Below are positions 1 through 8,422 of a DNA stretch of 64,000 bases, one piece after another; within the stretch, counting starts at the first letter, position 1; every line of letters starts with the position of its first letter. Location: the NCBI RefSeq assembly GCF_000466685.1, contig NZ_ANNG01000010.1:62001-126000 (forward strand). The letters are read 5' to 3'. Both the position numbers and the translations under genes were made by a program. Under the pieces are notes generated by a model. It did no database searches and had not been told where the DNA came from. It saw only the letters and a program-made list of their open reading frames with translations. The stretch is from Campylobacter concisus UNSWCS. GTDB taxonomy: Bacteria > Campylobacterota > Campylobacteria > Campylobacterales > Campylobacteraceae.

Positions 1-819
1 AAATACACCGTTGGCTTTGATAAATTTAAAGAGTATATGCTTGGCACAAAAGACGGAGTCAATAAAAACCTAGCTTGGGCAAGCAAAATTTGTGGCGTGA
101 GCGAGCTAGAGCTGGCGAAATTTAGCGAGGATCTAGCTAAAAACGACTCAGTCATAGTTAGTGGCTACGCCATCCAAAGGCAAGATCACGGCGAGATGGC
201 CTACTGGGCGCTTGTGACGCTAAATGCGATGCTTGGACACATCGGCAAAGAGGGTTGTGGCTTTGTCACAAATGACGGCATGCACAAAAACGCTGATGAA
301 AGCTTCATAGCGCCTAAACTAGCGGCTTTTGAGACGAAGGTGCCACAAAAATTTATTGATAGTGGCCTTGTGCCAAAGACTAAGGGCTACGAGCTGCCAA
401 ACTCAAGGCTCATAGACGCGCTTTTAAGCCCTGGCAAGGAGATAACTAGAAATGGCAAGAGCTACAAGCTACCAAAGATCAGAGTGATGTTTAACGCCAA
501 CGGCTCGACATTTACAAGGCATCCAGAGACCAACAGGGCGATAAAAGCTATGCAAAAAGTTAGTGCGATCATCACTTGCGAGCCATTTTGGACGAGCACG
601 GCTAAATTTAGCGACATCGTCCTGCCAGCTGCGCTTGAGTGCGAGCGAACGGACATCGAGATGGCAAACTCAACTAGTGAGTATCTATTCGCCATTAAGC
701 CGCTTGTTAAGCCATTTGGCGAGAGCAAGAGCGACTTCGAGATCGCAAGACTCATTGCAAAAGAGTGGGGCAGAGAAGAGGCATTTAGCGAGGGCAAAAG
801 TGAGCTTTGGCGTCGATAA
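1..819 (+). pseudogene. Molybdopterin S/N-oxide reductase (TorA/BisC/DmsA-like), 3'-truncated; 5' end outside window
   Basis: The frame is open from base 1, so the gene starts upstream of the window. The protein matches the second half of periplasmic molybdo-bis-MGD reductases of the TorA/DorA/BisC group, which reduce S-oxides or N-oxides in anaerobic respiration. Visible family segments are 'SGYAIQRQDHGE', 'NANGSTFTRHPETNRA' and 'DIVLPAALECERTDIE'. The match stops abruptly at about base 797, after 'EGKSE', and five unrelated residues precede a stop at 817-819. The C-terminal cofactor-binding domain usual in the family, roughly the last 130 residues, is missing. The next family match begins in another frame at the same point, so this is half of a deletion or fusion junction. 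The substrate cannot be told from the sequence. Confidence 0.8.
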
Positions 820-1597
820 CGTGGGCGTTTTAAGGCTCATTGATGAGATCTTTGGAGAGGCTGGCGAGATAGCTAGGCTACTTGTCGAGATAGAGGTTGG
901 TGAAAACCGCTCGGGCGTCATAGAAGAGGGCGATTTTAGAGCTTTGATGAGCGCTTTTAAAGAGTGTAAAAACGTGGAATTTTGTGGCGTTTTCTCGCAT
1001 GATGGCCACTCGTACAAGGCAAAAGATAAGTGTGAGTGCGAGCAAATTTTTAGGGTGGCAACCAAGAGAACGCTAAAATTTGCTGATATCGCGCGTGAGT
1101 TTGGATATAAAAATTTTACCGTTAGCATCGGCTCGACTCCGTCGCTGATAAACGACTTCGAGATACCAAAAGGCGTTACGGAGCTGCGCCCTGGCACATA
1201 TATATTTATGGATGCGTCGCAGGCAAATGCTTATGGTAGCTTTGATATGAACGCTGCTAGCGTGCTTAGCGTCGTGATCTCAAGGCCGACTGCGACCCGC
1301 ACGATCCTTGATGCTGGGGCAAAGGCGCTAACCAAAGAGAGGCGAAGTGAGGGCTTTTGCACGACACCTGGCATGGGTCTCATCGCGGAGCATGAAGTGT
1401 GGATAGATAGTCTATTTGACGAGCATGCGATCATCTTAAACGAGAAATTTGCAAAAAGTGTGCGCGTGGGCGATCTTGTTCGCATCTATCCAAATCACAT
1501 CTGTCCGGTGGTAAATTTGTATGACTACGCCTATCTCGTAAGCGGCGATGAGGTCTGCGAAAAAGTGCCAGTTTTGGCAAGAGGTAAGATAGCGTAG
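797..1597 (+). pseudogene. D-threonine aldolase / D-serine dehydratase-like protein, 5'-truncated
   Basis: From about base 797 the frame encodes the middle and C-terminal parts of the PLP-dependent DSD1/D-threonine aldolase family: 'VSFGVDNVGVL', 'LLVEIEVGENRSGV', 'GVFSHDGHSY', and the metal-binding C-terminal domain with 'NHICPVVNLYD'. The N-terminal TIM-barrel segment of about 100 residues carrying the PLP lysine is absent. No start codon with a ribosome site lies at the junction. The open frame runs back to 563, but that part overlaps the reductase gene out of frame and has no family match. The gene therefore looks inactive unless the junction is an assembly error. Fold and family are seen; the amino-acid substrate is unknown. 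Confidence 0.72.
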
Positions 1598-1654
1598 GGA
1601 TTTGCTTAGGTTTTATGTAAAAATTTAAATTTTAAAATTCAATAAAGCTTTTTT

Positions 1655-1770
1655 GCAAATTTTAAAATTCCTTTCACTCGCAAGAATTGACTACTAAAAT
1701 TTGGCTTCGCTTATCGCTTAGCTCAAATTTTAGAGCCGAAATTACTCGCTCATGAAATTTTAAAATTTGC
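1655..1770. repeat. Nested inverted repeat
   Basis: The outer arms GCAAATTTTAAAATT (1655-1669) and AATTTTAAAATTTGC (1756-1770) are perfect reverse complements of 15 bases. Inside them, CTAAAATTTG (1694-1703) and CAAATTTTAG (1724-1733) form a second perfect 10-base pair. The whole could fold as one long interrupted hairpin. Its role is unknown; it could be a dispersed intergenic repeat or a terminator. Confidence 0.65.
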
Positions 1771-1895
1771 TGGAGTCTCAATAAAACGCAAGCAATGACA
1801 AGGTCTATCAAACATTATTCCGCACTCGTGTCAAATTTTCAAACACTTTTTAAACCAAATTTCACTCTTATAAACGCCGTCTAAATTTTAAGTGT

Positions 1896-1901
1896 TATAA
1901 T
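1896..1901 (+). promoter_or_regulatory. -10 box of the cdsA operon promoter
   Basis: TATAAT stands 31 bases before the cdsA start codon, preceded by AT-rich DNA without a strong -35, as is usual for Campylobacter sigma-70 promoters. It would drive cdsA-dxr-uraA-pgp1-tsaD, which are joined by overlaps. Confidence 0.55.
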
Positions 1902-1932
1902 TACGGCAAAATAACGATTTTAAGGAGAGTGT

Positions 1933-2664
1933 ATGTCTTCACGCATTATCACTGGCGTTTTGATGTTTGTTGCTATTTTGGTAGTTTTTTTTATAGATAA
2001 TTATATTTTAAATTTTATTTTGCTTGGCGCTGTGCTTTACTTTGCCTTTAATGAGTCGCTCAAGCTTTATGGCATCGATCACAAACAACTAGTTTATGCA
2101 GCACTCGCATTTTACGTGCTTACATATTTTACAAATCCGATCTTCATCGCGATCCTAGCTATCATGCTGGTAGCATCTATCCTTGCGCATATAAAAAGCG
2201 AAAATTTAAAGCTAGTCGCCCCTTTTGTATATCCGACGACACCTATCTTTATGATGTGGATGCTCTACTCAGAGTATGGCATGGGCTATCTTGCGTGGCT
2301 TATCTTAAGCGTCGTTGCAAGCGATAGTGGCGCATTTTTCGTTGGCAAAGCCTTTGGCAAGCACCCATTTAGCCCAAGCTCACCAAACAAGACTATCGAG
2401 GGCGCAGTTGGCGGCGTGGTAGTAGGCACCATAGTTGGCTGCGTCGTTGGAAATTTCGTAACAGATGGATTTTTTCAAATTCTATTTTCAAGCTTTTTAG
2501 TCTGCGTCTTTGCGGTCTGGGGAGATCTCTTTGAGAGCTATCTAAAAAGACTTTGCGGTGTCAAAGACAGCGGCACACTTTTCCCAGGTCACGGCGGCAT
2601 GCTTGATAGGATAGATGGCTATTTATTTGGCGTTGTTGCGCTACTTTGGTCGCTATCGTGGTAA
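1933..2664 (+). CDS. cdsA: Phosphatidate cytidylyltransferase
   Basis: This 243-residue polytopic membrane protein makes CDP-diacylglycerol from phosphatidic acid and CTP, the branch point to all phospholipids. Hydrophobic segments cover most of the first 130 residues. The family signature appears near the C-terminus as 'KRLCGVKDSGTLFPGHGG.LDRIDG', with the acidic and glycine residues expected for nucleotide and metal binding. 'DSGAFFVGKAFGKHPFSPSSPNKTIEG' precedes it, listed here in pieces: DSGAFFVGKAFG, then SPSSPNKTIEG. The ATG is preceded by AAGGAG with good spacing. The 3' end overlaps dxr, so the two are translationally coupled. Length is normal for the Campylobacter group, and the assignment is secure. 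Confidence 0.95.
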   Translation: MSSRIITGVLMFVAILVVFFIDNYILNFILLGAVLYFAFNESLKLYGIDHKQLVYAALAFYVLTYFTNPIFIAILAIMLVASILAHIKSENLKLVAPFVYPTTPIFMMWMLYSEYGMGYLAWLILSVVASDSGAFFVGKAFGKHPFSPSSPNKTIEGAVGGVVVGTIVGCVVGNFVTDGFFQILFSSFLVCVFAVWGDLFESYLKRLCGVKDSGTLFPGHGGMLDRIDGYLFGVVALLWSLSW

Positions 2665-3755
2665 TACTTGGCTCAACTGGCTCTATCGGCAAAAATGCTC
2701 TAGCGCTTTGCGAGAAATTTGACATTAGCGTCGAGGCATTAAGCTGCGCCAAAAACGTAGCTTTGCTAAACGAGCAAATTTTAAAATTTAAGCCAAAATT
2801 TGTCTGTGTGGGCGACGAAAAGCTAGTTAAAAATGTAAAAAACATTGAGGCTAAAAACATCTTTTTTGGTGAGGCTGGACTGCTAGAAATGCTTGAAATT
2901 TCAAGCTCAAAAAAGGTGATAAACGCCCTTGTAGGCTTTGCTGGACTCGCTCCTAGCCTAAAGACACAAGCACTTGGTAAAAAACTTGCCCTTGCAAACA
3001 AAGAGAGCCTTGTTGTTGGCGGCAAGTTTTTAAAAACAAGAGAAATTTTGCCAATAGACAGCGAGCATTTTGGGCTTAAATTTCTACTAGAAAACAAAAC
3101 TCCTGCCAAAAAGCTCATCATCACAGCAAGTGGCGGGGCATTTTATAAAAAGCCGATCAAATTTCTAAAAGATGCTACGCCAAGCGATGCTTTGAAACAT
3201 CCAAACTGGGATATGGGCGCAAAGATAACGATTGATAGCGCGACGATGACAAACAAGCTTTTTGAGGTGATGGAGGCCTACTGGCTTTACGGCATCAAAG
3301 ATATCGAGGCCGTGATAGAGCCAACCTCAGCCATCCACGCCGTAGTCGAGTTTATCGATGGCTCAAGCACGATGCATCTCTCACGCACAGATATGAAGCT
3401 AGCTATCGCGCATGCTATCTTTGAAAAAGTTGAGCAAAATATCGTCTCTCACGCAAATTTACTTGATCTAAAAAATATCAAATTTCATAAGATCAGCCTT
3501 AAAAAATATCCAGTCTTTTCTCTAAAAGATGAAGTCTTAGCTAGTCCTGATTTAGGTGTCGTCATAAACGCTGCAAACGAGGTTGGAGTATTTAGTTTTT
3601 TAGAGAAAAAGTGCTCATTTTTAGATATCTCAAGGCTCATTTTGGGCTCAGCTAAAAAATTTAAGAGTCTTAAAATTTCAAGCGTAGATGAAATTTATGA
3701 AGTTGATAAAGAGGTTCGAGAATACGCAAAAAGGATGCTAAATGCAAAGGTATGA
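2658..3755 (+). CDS. dxr: 1-deoxy-D-xylulose 5-phosphate reductoisomerase
   Basis: Dxr converts DXP to 2-C-methyl-D-erythritol 4-phosphate with NADPH, the committed step of the MEP isoprenoid pathway. The N-terminal dinucleotide motif 'VILGSTGSIG', 'ALANKESLVVGG', 'PIDSEHFGLKFLL' and 'ATMTNKLFEVMEAYWL' are all present. The GTG at 2658 is preferred because it puts the beta strand of the Rossmann fold directly at the N-terminus; the TTG at 2646 would add four residues. Either start overlaps cdsA, and the 3' end overlaps uraA by 14 bases. The length of about 365 residues is normal. Grouping with cdsA and tsaD makes an essential housekeeping operon. Confidence 0.93.
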   Translation: MVILGSTGSIGKNALALCEKFDISVEALSCAKNVALLNEQILKFKPKFVCVGDEKLVKNVKNIEAKNIFFGEAGLLEMLEISSSKKVINALVGFAGLAPSLKTQALGKKLALANKESLVVGGKFLKTREILPIDSEHFGLKFLLENKTPAKKLIITASGGAFYKKPIKFLKDATPSDALKHPNWDMGAKITIDSATMTNKLFEVMEAYWLYGIKDIEAVIEPTSAIHAVVEFIDGSSTMHLSRTDMKLAIAHAIFEKVEQNIVSHANLLDLKNIKFHKISLKKYPVFSLKDEVLASPDLGVVINAANEVGVFSFLEKKCSFLDISRLILGSAKKFKSLKISSVDEIYEVDKEVREYAKRMLNAKV

Positions 3756-4977
3756 GGGGTATAAATTTGATCTTAAGCAAAGCTTGATCGGTGTGCAGTT
3801 TTTATTTGTCGCCTTTGGCGCGCTCGTGCTCGTGCCTATCCTTACGGGGCTTGATGCAAACGTAGCACTCTTTACAGCTGGTCTTGGCACGCTGCTTTTT
3901 CAGCTAATAACTAGAAAAAATGTCCCGCCGATCTTTCTAGCAAGCTCGTTTGCCTTCATCGCTCCACTTCAGTACGGCATCGAAAAATGGGGCATACCAG
4001 TGACGATGGGCGGCGTTATATTTGCTGGATTTTTCTATGTCGCGCTAAGTCTTGTGGTTCGCTTTGGCGGCGAGAAAATTTTGCATAAAATTTTGCCTCC
4101 AGTTGTCGTTGGTCCAGTCATCATGACCATAGGTTTGATACTAGCTCCTAATGCCGTTAAGATGGCCACTTCAGCTACCGAAACCTACACTCAAAACGTA
4201 GCGATGATCGTAGCAGCCACATCGCTTATCGCCACTATCGTTGTCATGATGCTAGGACGGGGGATGTTTAGGCTTATACCGATCTTGCTTGGCATTATCG
4301 CTGGCTACATCGTGGCTTACTGCTTTGGCATGGTTGATTTTAGCGCCATCGCAAGCGCCCCTTGGTTTAGAGTGCCAAGCTTTAGCGCACCAAAATTTGA
4401 ACTTGAAGCGATCATCTACATGATACCTATCGCCATCGCCCCAGCGATCGAGCACATCGGCGATATGCTCGCTATCTCAAACGTCACAAAAGAGGATTTT
4501 TTAAAAAATCCAGGGCTTAAAAATACCCTTTTAGGCGACGGTCTGGCCACCTCGCTAGCTGCTGCCTTTGGTGGTCCGCCAAACACCACCTACTCAGAGG
4601 TCACAGGCGCAGTTAGCCTTACAAAAGCGTATAATCCAGCGATCATGACCTTTGCAGCGATCACTGCTATCGTGCTAGCCTTCGTTGGCAAGCTTGGCGC
4701 GGTGCTCTCGACCATCCCAGCTCCAGTCATCGGCGGTATCATGCTGCTACTTTTTGGCATCATCGCAAGCGTTGGCATGGAGACACTTATAAAAAACAGA
4801 GTCGATCTAGCCGATCCTAGAAATATGATAATCGTAGCCCTCATCTTCATCTTCGCCATCGGCGGCATGGTGCTTGACCTTGGAGCGGTTAAATTTTCAG
4901 GTATCGGACTTGGCGCGGTTACTGGTATAGTTTTAAATTTGCTTTTACCAAAAACAAAGCATTACGAAGGATATTAA
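3742..4977 (+). CDS. uraA: Uracil/xanthine-type permease (NCS2 family)
   Basis: This 411-residue inner-membrane transporter of the nucleobase-cation symporter-2 family most resembles the uracil:proton symporter UraA. About 14 hydrophobic segments are visible. Family landmarks include 'PPIFLASSFAFIAP', 'LPPVVVGPVIMTIGL', 'PIAIAPAIEHIGDM' with the substrate-site Glu, and 'GGPPNTTYSEVTGAVSLTKA', which is the usual TM10 signature. The start overlaps the dxr end, with AAGGA 6 bases before the ATG. Its stop overlaps the pgp1 start by one base (TAATG). The pyrimidine specificity is inferred from family resemblance. Confidence 0.88.
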   Translation: MQRYEGYKFDLKQSLIGVQFLFVAFGALVLVPILTGLDANVALFTAGLGTLLFQLITRKNVPPIFLASSFAFIAPLQYGIEKWGIPVTMGGVIFAGFFYVALSLVVRFGGEKILHKILPPVVVGPVIMTIGLILAPNAVKMATSATETYTQNVAMIVAATSLIATIVVMMLGRGMFRLIPILLGIIAGYIVAYCFGMVDFSAIASAPWFRVPSFSAPKFELEAIIYMIPIAIAPAIEHIGDMLAISNVTKEDFLKNPGLKNTLLGDGLATSLAAAFGGPPNTTYSEVTGAVSLTKAYNPAIMTFAAITAIVLAFVGKLGAVLSTIPAPVIGGIMLLLFGIIASVGMETLIKNRVDLADPRNMIIVALIFIFAIGGMVLDLGAVKFSGIGLGAVTGIVLNLLLPKTKHYEGY

Positions 4978-6275
4978 TGCGTAAATTTAGACTTTTTCTA
5001 GCAGCTCTTGCGGCTGCAAGCCTTGCAAATGCAAGCGCACTGGACTATGCACTTATCAAAAAAGGTGAGCCAAGTAGCAATACTATGCTCTTAATCGGTG
5101 GCATACAAGGCGACGAGCCAGGCGGCTTTTTGGCGGCTTCTATCGTGGCGACTGACTATAACATCACAAAAGGCTCGCTTTGGGTCGTGCCAAATTTAAA
5201 TTTCCCAAGCATCATCGAGAGAAGTCGTGGCACAAAGGGCGATATGAATAGAAAATTCGCCCACGTCGATAAAGACGATCCAGACTACAACTCGGTGATG
5301 AAGATAAAAGACGTCATCACCGACAAAAACGTCACGCTCATCTTAAATTTACACGATGGCAGCGGATATTATAGAGATAAATTTATAAGCAAGGACGAAA
5401 ATCCAGACAAATGGGGCAACACCTGCATCATCGACCAAAGCACACTGCCAGGCTCAAAGTATCCAGAGCTTGAAAGCATCGCATCAAGCGTAAAAGACGT
5501 GCTAAATAAGCACCTCATAGATCCAAAACATCAGTATCACGTCAAAAATACGCACACAGCGATGGGCGACAAAGAGATGCTAAAAAGCCTCACCTACTAC
5601 GCGATCACGCAAAACAAGTCCGCCTTTGCAAACGAAGCTAGCAAAAATTTAAACGCCGAGCAAAGGACATATTATCACCTAGTGGCGATCGAGGAGTATA
5701 TGAAAAAGGCTGGCATTAGCTTTACTAGGCCCTTTGAGCTCGATGTCAAAAGCGTGAAAAAAACTATCGAAAAAGAGATCAGGCTTGAGCTATTTGACAG
5801 CTACGCTCTTAGCCTTAAAAATTTAAAGCCAGTGATAAGCTTCGTGCCATTTAAAAAAGGAGAGCTAATCTACCACTCGCCAAATCCGCTAATCGCCGTT
5901 ATAAAAGATAAAGAGACTTACAAAGTGCAGTATGGCAACCGCTCTGTCACTAGGCTAAAGCCGCAATACTTCGAGTTTGCAAAGCCGCTTGATAAAATTT
6001 CTCTTTTGAGCGATGGCAACGAGCTTGTGCTAAAAAGTGGCGATAAATTTAGCGTTAAAAAGAGCTTTAAGATAAAAGCGCTCAAAAACACGCGCGTAAA
6101 TGTCATAGGATACGGCACTAAAAGTGTTGATGAGAGCGAGCAAGAGATCGATAAAAACAGCCTAAACAAAAGCTATAGCATAGATAAAGATGGCAAAATT
6201 TACCGAGTTGAGTTTTACAAAAGTGAAAGTGGCAAAGAGAAATTTGCTGGCATGATACTAGCGGAGTTTAGATGA
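4977..6275 (+). CDS. pgp1: Peptidoglycan D,L-carboxypeptidase (Pgp1/Csd4 type, M14-like)
   Basis: This periplasmic metallopeptidase trims peptidoglycan tripeptides to dipeptides and is needed for helical shape in Campylobacter and Helicobacter. A signal peptide of about 19 residues (MRKFRLFLAALAAASLANA) is clear. The zinc site is the variant known for Csd4: Gln44 and Glu47 in 'GGIQGDEPGG' and His126 in 'LNLHDGSGYY', so Gln replaces the usual first His. The catalytic Glu is probably that in 'AFANEAS'. The C-terminal part (about residues 270-432) is beta-rich and fits the accessory domains of the family. The gene starts inside the uraA stop codon and overlaps tsaD by four bases. Confidence 0.88.
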   Translation: MRKFRLFLAALAAASLANASALDYALIKKGEPSSNTMLLIGGIQGDEPGGFLAASIVATDYNITKGSLWVVPNLNFPSIIERSRGTKGDMNRKFAHVDKDDPDYNSVMKIKDVITDKNVTLILNLHDGSGYYRDKFISKDENPDKWGNTCIIDQSTLPGSKYPELESIASSVKDVLNKHLIDPKHQYHVKNTHTAMGDKEMLKSLTYYAITQNKSAFANEASKNLNAEQRTYYHLVAIEEYMKKAGISFTRPFELDVKSVKKTIEKEIRLELFDSYALSLKNLKPVISFVPFKKGELIYHSPNPLIAVIKDKETYKVQYGNRSVTRLKPQYFEFAKPLDKISLLSDGNELVLKSGDKFSVKKSFKIKALKNTRVNVIGYGTKSVDESEQEIDKNSLNKSYSIDKDGKIYRVEFYKSESGKEKFAGMILAEFR

Positions 6276-7282
6276 TACTTGGCATAGAAAGCAGCTGTGA
6301 TGACAGCTCTGTCGCGCTCATAGATGAAGAGACGCTGGAGCAAATTTATTATAAAAAGATCTCACAAGAAGAGGAGCACGCTATCTTTGGTGGTGTGGTC
6401 CCAGAGCTTGCGGCAAGGCTTCATACAAAGGCGCTGCCAGCACTTTTAAATGATATATTGCCAAATTTAAAAGATATAAACGCGATCGCCGTGACAAACG
6501 AGCCAGGGCTAAGCGTGAGTCTGATAGGAGGTGTGAGCATGGCAAAAGCGCTAAGTATCGCCCTAAATATCCCACTAATCGCCGTAAATCACCTAGTTGG
6601 TCATATCTACTCGCTATTTTTAGACCGCGAAGCCACCTTTCCGCTTGGAGTTTTGCTAGTTAGTGGCGGACATACGATGATACTTGAGATTAACGAAAAT
6701 GGCGAGATTTTAGAGCTTGCAAGCACAAGCGATGATAGCTTTGGTGAGAGCTTTGACAAGGTGGCAAAGATGCTTGATCTTGGCTATCCAGGAGGTGCTG
6801 TGGTGCAGGAAAATGCACTTTTGTGCGAGGATAAAGAGAGGTTTAAATTTACCGTCCCACTTCTTCACGACAAACGCCTTGAATACAGCTTTTCAGGGCT
6901 TAAAAACCAAGTCAGGGTTGAAATTTCAAAGCTTGAAACTATCACACAAAAAGATATCTCAGATATTTGCTACGCCTTTGAAAATACGGCCTGTGAGCAC
7001 ATCTTAAATAAGCTTGAAAAGGTTTTCAAGCTAAGAAATTTCAAGCGTTTTGGCGTGGTTGGCGGAGCAAGTGCAAATTTAAATTTACGAAAAAGGCTTG
7101 AAACTCTTTGTCAAAAAAATGGGTGCGAGCTTTTGCTAGCTCCACTTGCGTTTTGCTCTGATAATGCGCTGATGATAGCAAGAGCTGGACGTGAAAAATA
7201 CTTAAAAAAAGAGTTTATCTCGCATGATAAGCTAACTATAAATCCAAGGGTTAGTTTTAAGAAAATTGAGCTAGGTTTGTAA
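6272..7282 (+). CDS. tsaD: tRNA N6-adenosine threonylcarbamoyltransferase
   Basis: TsaD transfers the threonylcarbamoyl group to A37 of tRNAs that read ANN codons, working with TsaB and TsaE. The 336-residue protein shows the ASKHA-fold signatures 'ILGIESSCDDSSVAL', 'TNEPGLSVSLIGG', the metal-binding 'NHLVGHIYS' (HxxxH), 'LLVSGGHTMIL', 'DSFGESFDKVAKMLDLGYPGG' in the middle, and 'GVVGGASANLNLR'. It begins with ATGA overlap on pgp1 and is the last gene of the cdsA operon. Length and motifs are complete. Confidence 0.95.
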   Translation: MILGIESSCDDSSVALIDEETLEQIYYKKISQEEEHAIFGGVVPELAARLHTKALPALLNDILPNLKDINAIAVTNEPGLSVSLIGGVSMAKALSIALNIPLIAVNHLVGHIYSLFLDREATFPLGVLLVSGGHTMILEINENGEILELASTSDDSFGESFDKVAKMLDLGYPGGAVVQENALLCEDKERFKFTVPLLHDKRLEYSFSGLKNQVRVEISKLETITQKDISDICYAFENTACEHILNKLEKVFKLRNFKRFGVVGGASANLNLRKRLETLCQKNGCELLLAPLAFCSDNALMIARAGREKYLKKEFISHDKLTINPRVSFKKIELGL

Positions 7283-7471
7283 AATTCCTCAAAACCTTTT
7301 GTTTAAAATCTTCTATTTTTAAATTTTAAAACAATACAAATTTGCGCTATTTCAAGCTTAAATTTTCAATAATTATTTTAATAAATTATATTTATGTAAT
7401 TTATTTTAATAAAATCATAATAATTTAAACTTTAGTTTGGTACTATTTTGTCAAATTTACAAAAAGGTAAA

Positions 7472-8218
7472 ATGATGAAAAAGGCTCTATTTCTAGGATT
7501 TAGCGCACTTTTATTATTAGTGAGCTGCAAGGAAAGCAACATAGGTATTGTTAAAAACTACATTTTAAAAGGTAATAAATTAATAACAATAGGCTCAGCG
7601 ATAGATAGCTTTAAAGGCTGTACAAGCACCCAGTGGCAAGACATCAGTAGTGACGATAAAAAAGTGGTTAAAGTAAGCTGCGTGGTAGGGAAAAATGTAC
7701 TTGAAGATGAGTTTGAAAGAAAAAATAGCGGCTACATAAAAGCTCTAAATAATGCAAAAGCTGCTCAGCAAAAAAGAGTTGATAACAGCCTTGAGCTAGC
7801 ACTTGATAGCGCAAATAGTATATTAAAAAGTGGTAAAAGCATAGATAAAGAGACTATTTTATCAATCGCAAACAAGCACTGTAAATTTGATCCGACAAAA
7901 GAAAGTGCTGGCTACTTAGCCTCTGTTAGCTGCGACCTTGAGTTTAAAAATGAGCTTGCTCAAAATTTAGATATCAAACAAAAATGGGTCTTTGACAACG
8001 TCGTAGCCCAAAGCAAATATGCCGCCTACTACTCGCAAAAAGAGCCAGAAGTGATCTATTTTGGTGAAAACACTAGAAAGGTAAATGAGAGAGTTATTGA
8101 GCTCACTTTCACGATAAATAGCGATAAAAGTGTGAGCATCTCAAAGGTTACAAAGATAGATGATGGCGATACGAAAGATATAAACCGCGGTTTGGTTGCG
8201 ATGTTTTATGCAAGATAA
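7472..8218 (+). CDS. Putative lipoprotein of unknown function
   Basis: The likely start is the ATG at 7472, preceded by AAAAAGG; a TTG at 7448 would place unrelated residues before the signal. The N-terminus is a lipoprotein signal with lipobox LLVSC, the modified Cys at residue 19. No Asp follows the Cys, so outer-membrane or periplasm-facing anchoring is possible. The mature part has four further Cys that could form disulfides ('GCTSTQ', 'VSCVVG', 'KHCKFD', 'VSCDLEF'), which suggests a secreted fold with two similar halves. I do not recognise the family. It stands alone between AT-rich spacers of 189 and 204 bases. Confidence 0.75.
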   Translation: MMKKALFLGFSALLLLVSCKESNIGIVKNYILKGNKLITIGSAIDSFKGCTSTQWQDISSDDKKVVKVSCVVGKNVLEDEFERKNSGYIKALNNAKAAQQKRVDNSLELALDSANSILKSGKSIDKETILSIANKHCKFDPTKESAGYLASVSCDLEFKNELAQNLDIKQKWVFDNVVAQSKYAAYYSQKEPEVIYFGENTRKVNERVIELTFTINSDKSVSISKVTKIDDGDTKDINRGLVAMFYAR

Positions 8219-8422
8219 ATTTTGCTACTAAAATAAATATCTTTAAGTTTAAAAGTATTACATTTTAAAATGCTCGCTTTTTATCATTTTGATAAGAACA
8301 AATTTATTATTTTGAGAAGTTAAAATTATATTTTATAATCTACTAAAGCTCGTAACTCTTCTTTGATAGCTTCATAAGTAAAAATTTAATAAAATCCAAA
8401 AATATCAATAAAAAGAGTCTTT

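Larger units (their letters stand above)
1598..1932. other. 335-bp intergenic region with nested palindromes and the cdsA promoter
   Basis: No credible gene is seen. The left part is AT-rich with repeated AATTTTAAAATT words. The middle holds a nested inverted repeat (listed separately) and the right end carries the promoter of the cdsA operon. The palindromes may act as a transcription barrier between the damaged genes to the left and the essential operon to the right, but no clear U-tract follows them. Confidence 0.6.

Noticed and set aside
563-796. N-terminal extension of the aldolase-like frame
   Set aside because: It overlaps the reductase gene in another frame, is Ser/Arg-rich, and has no family match or ribosome site.
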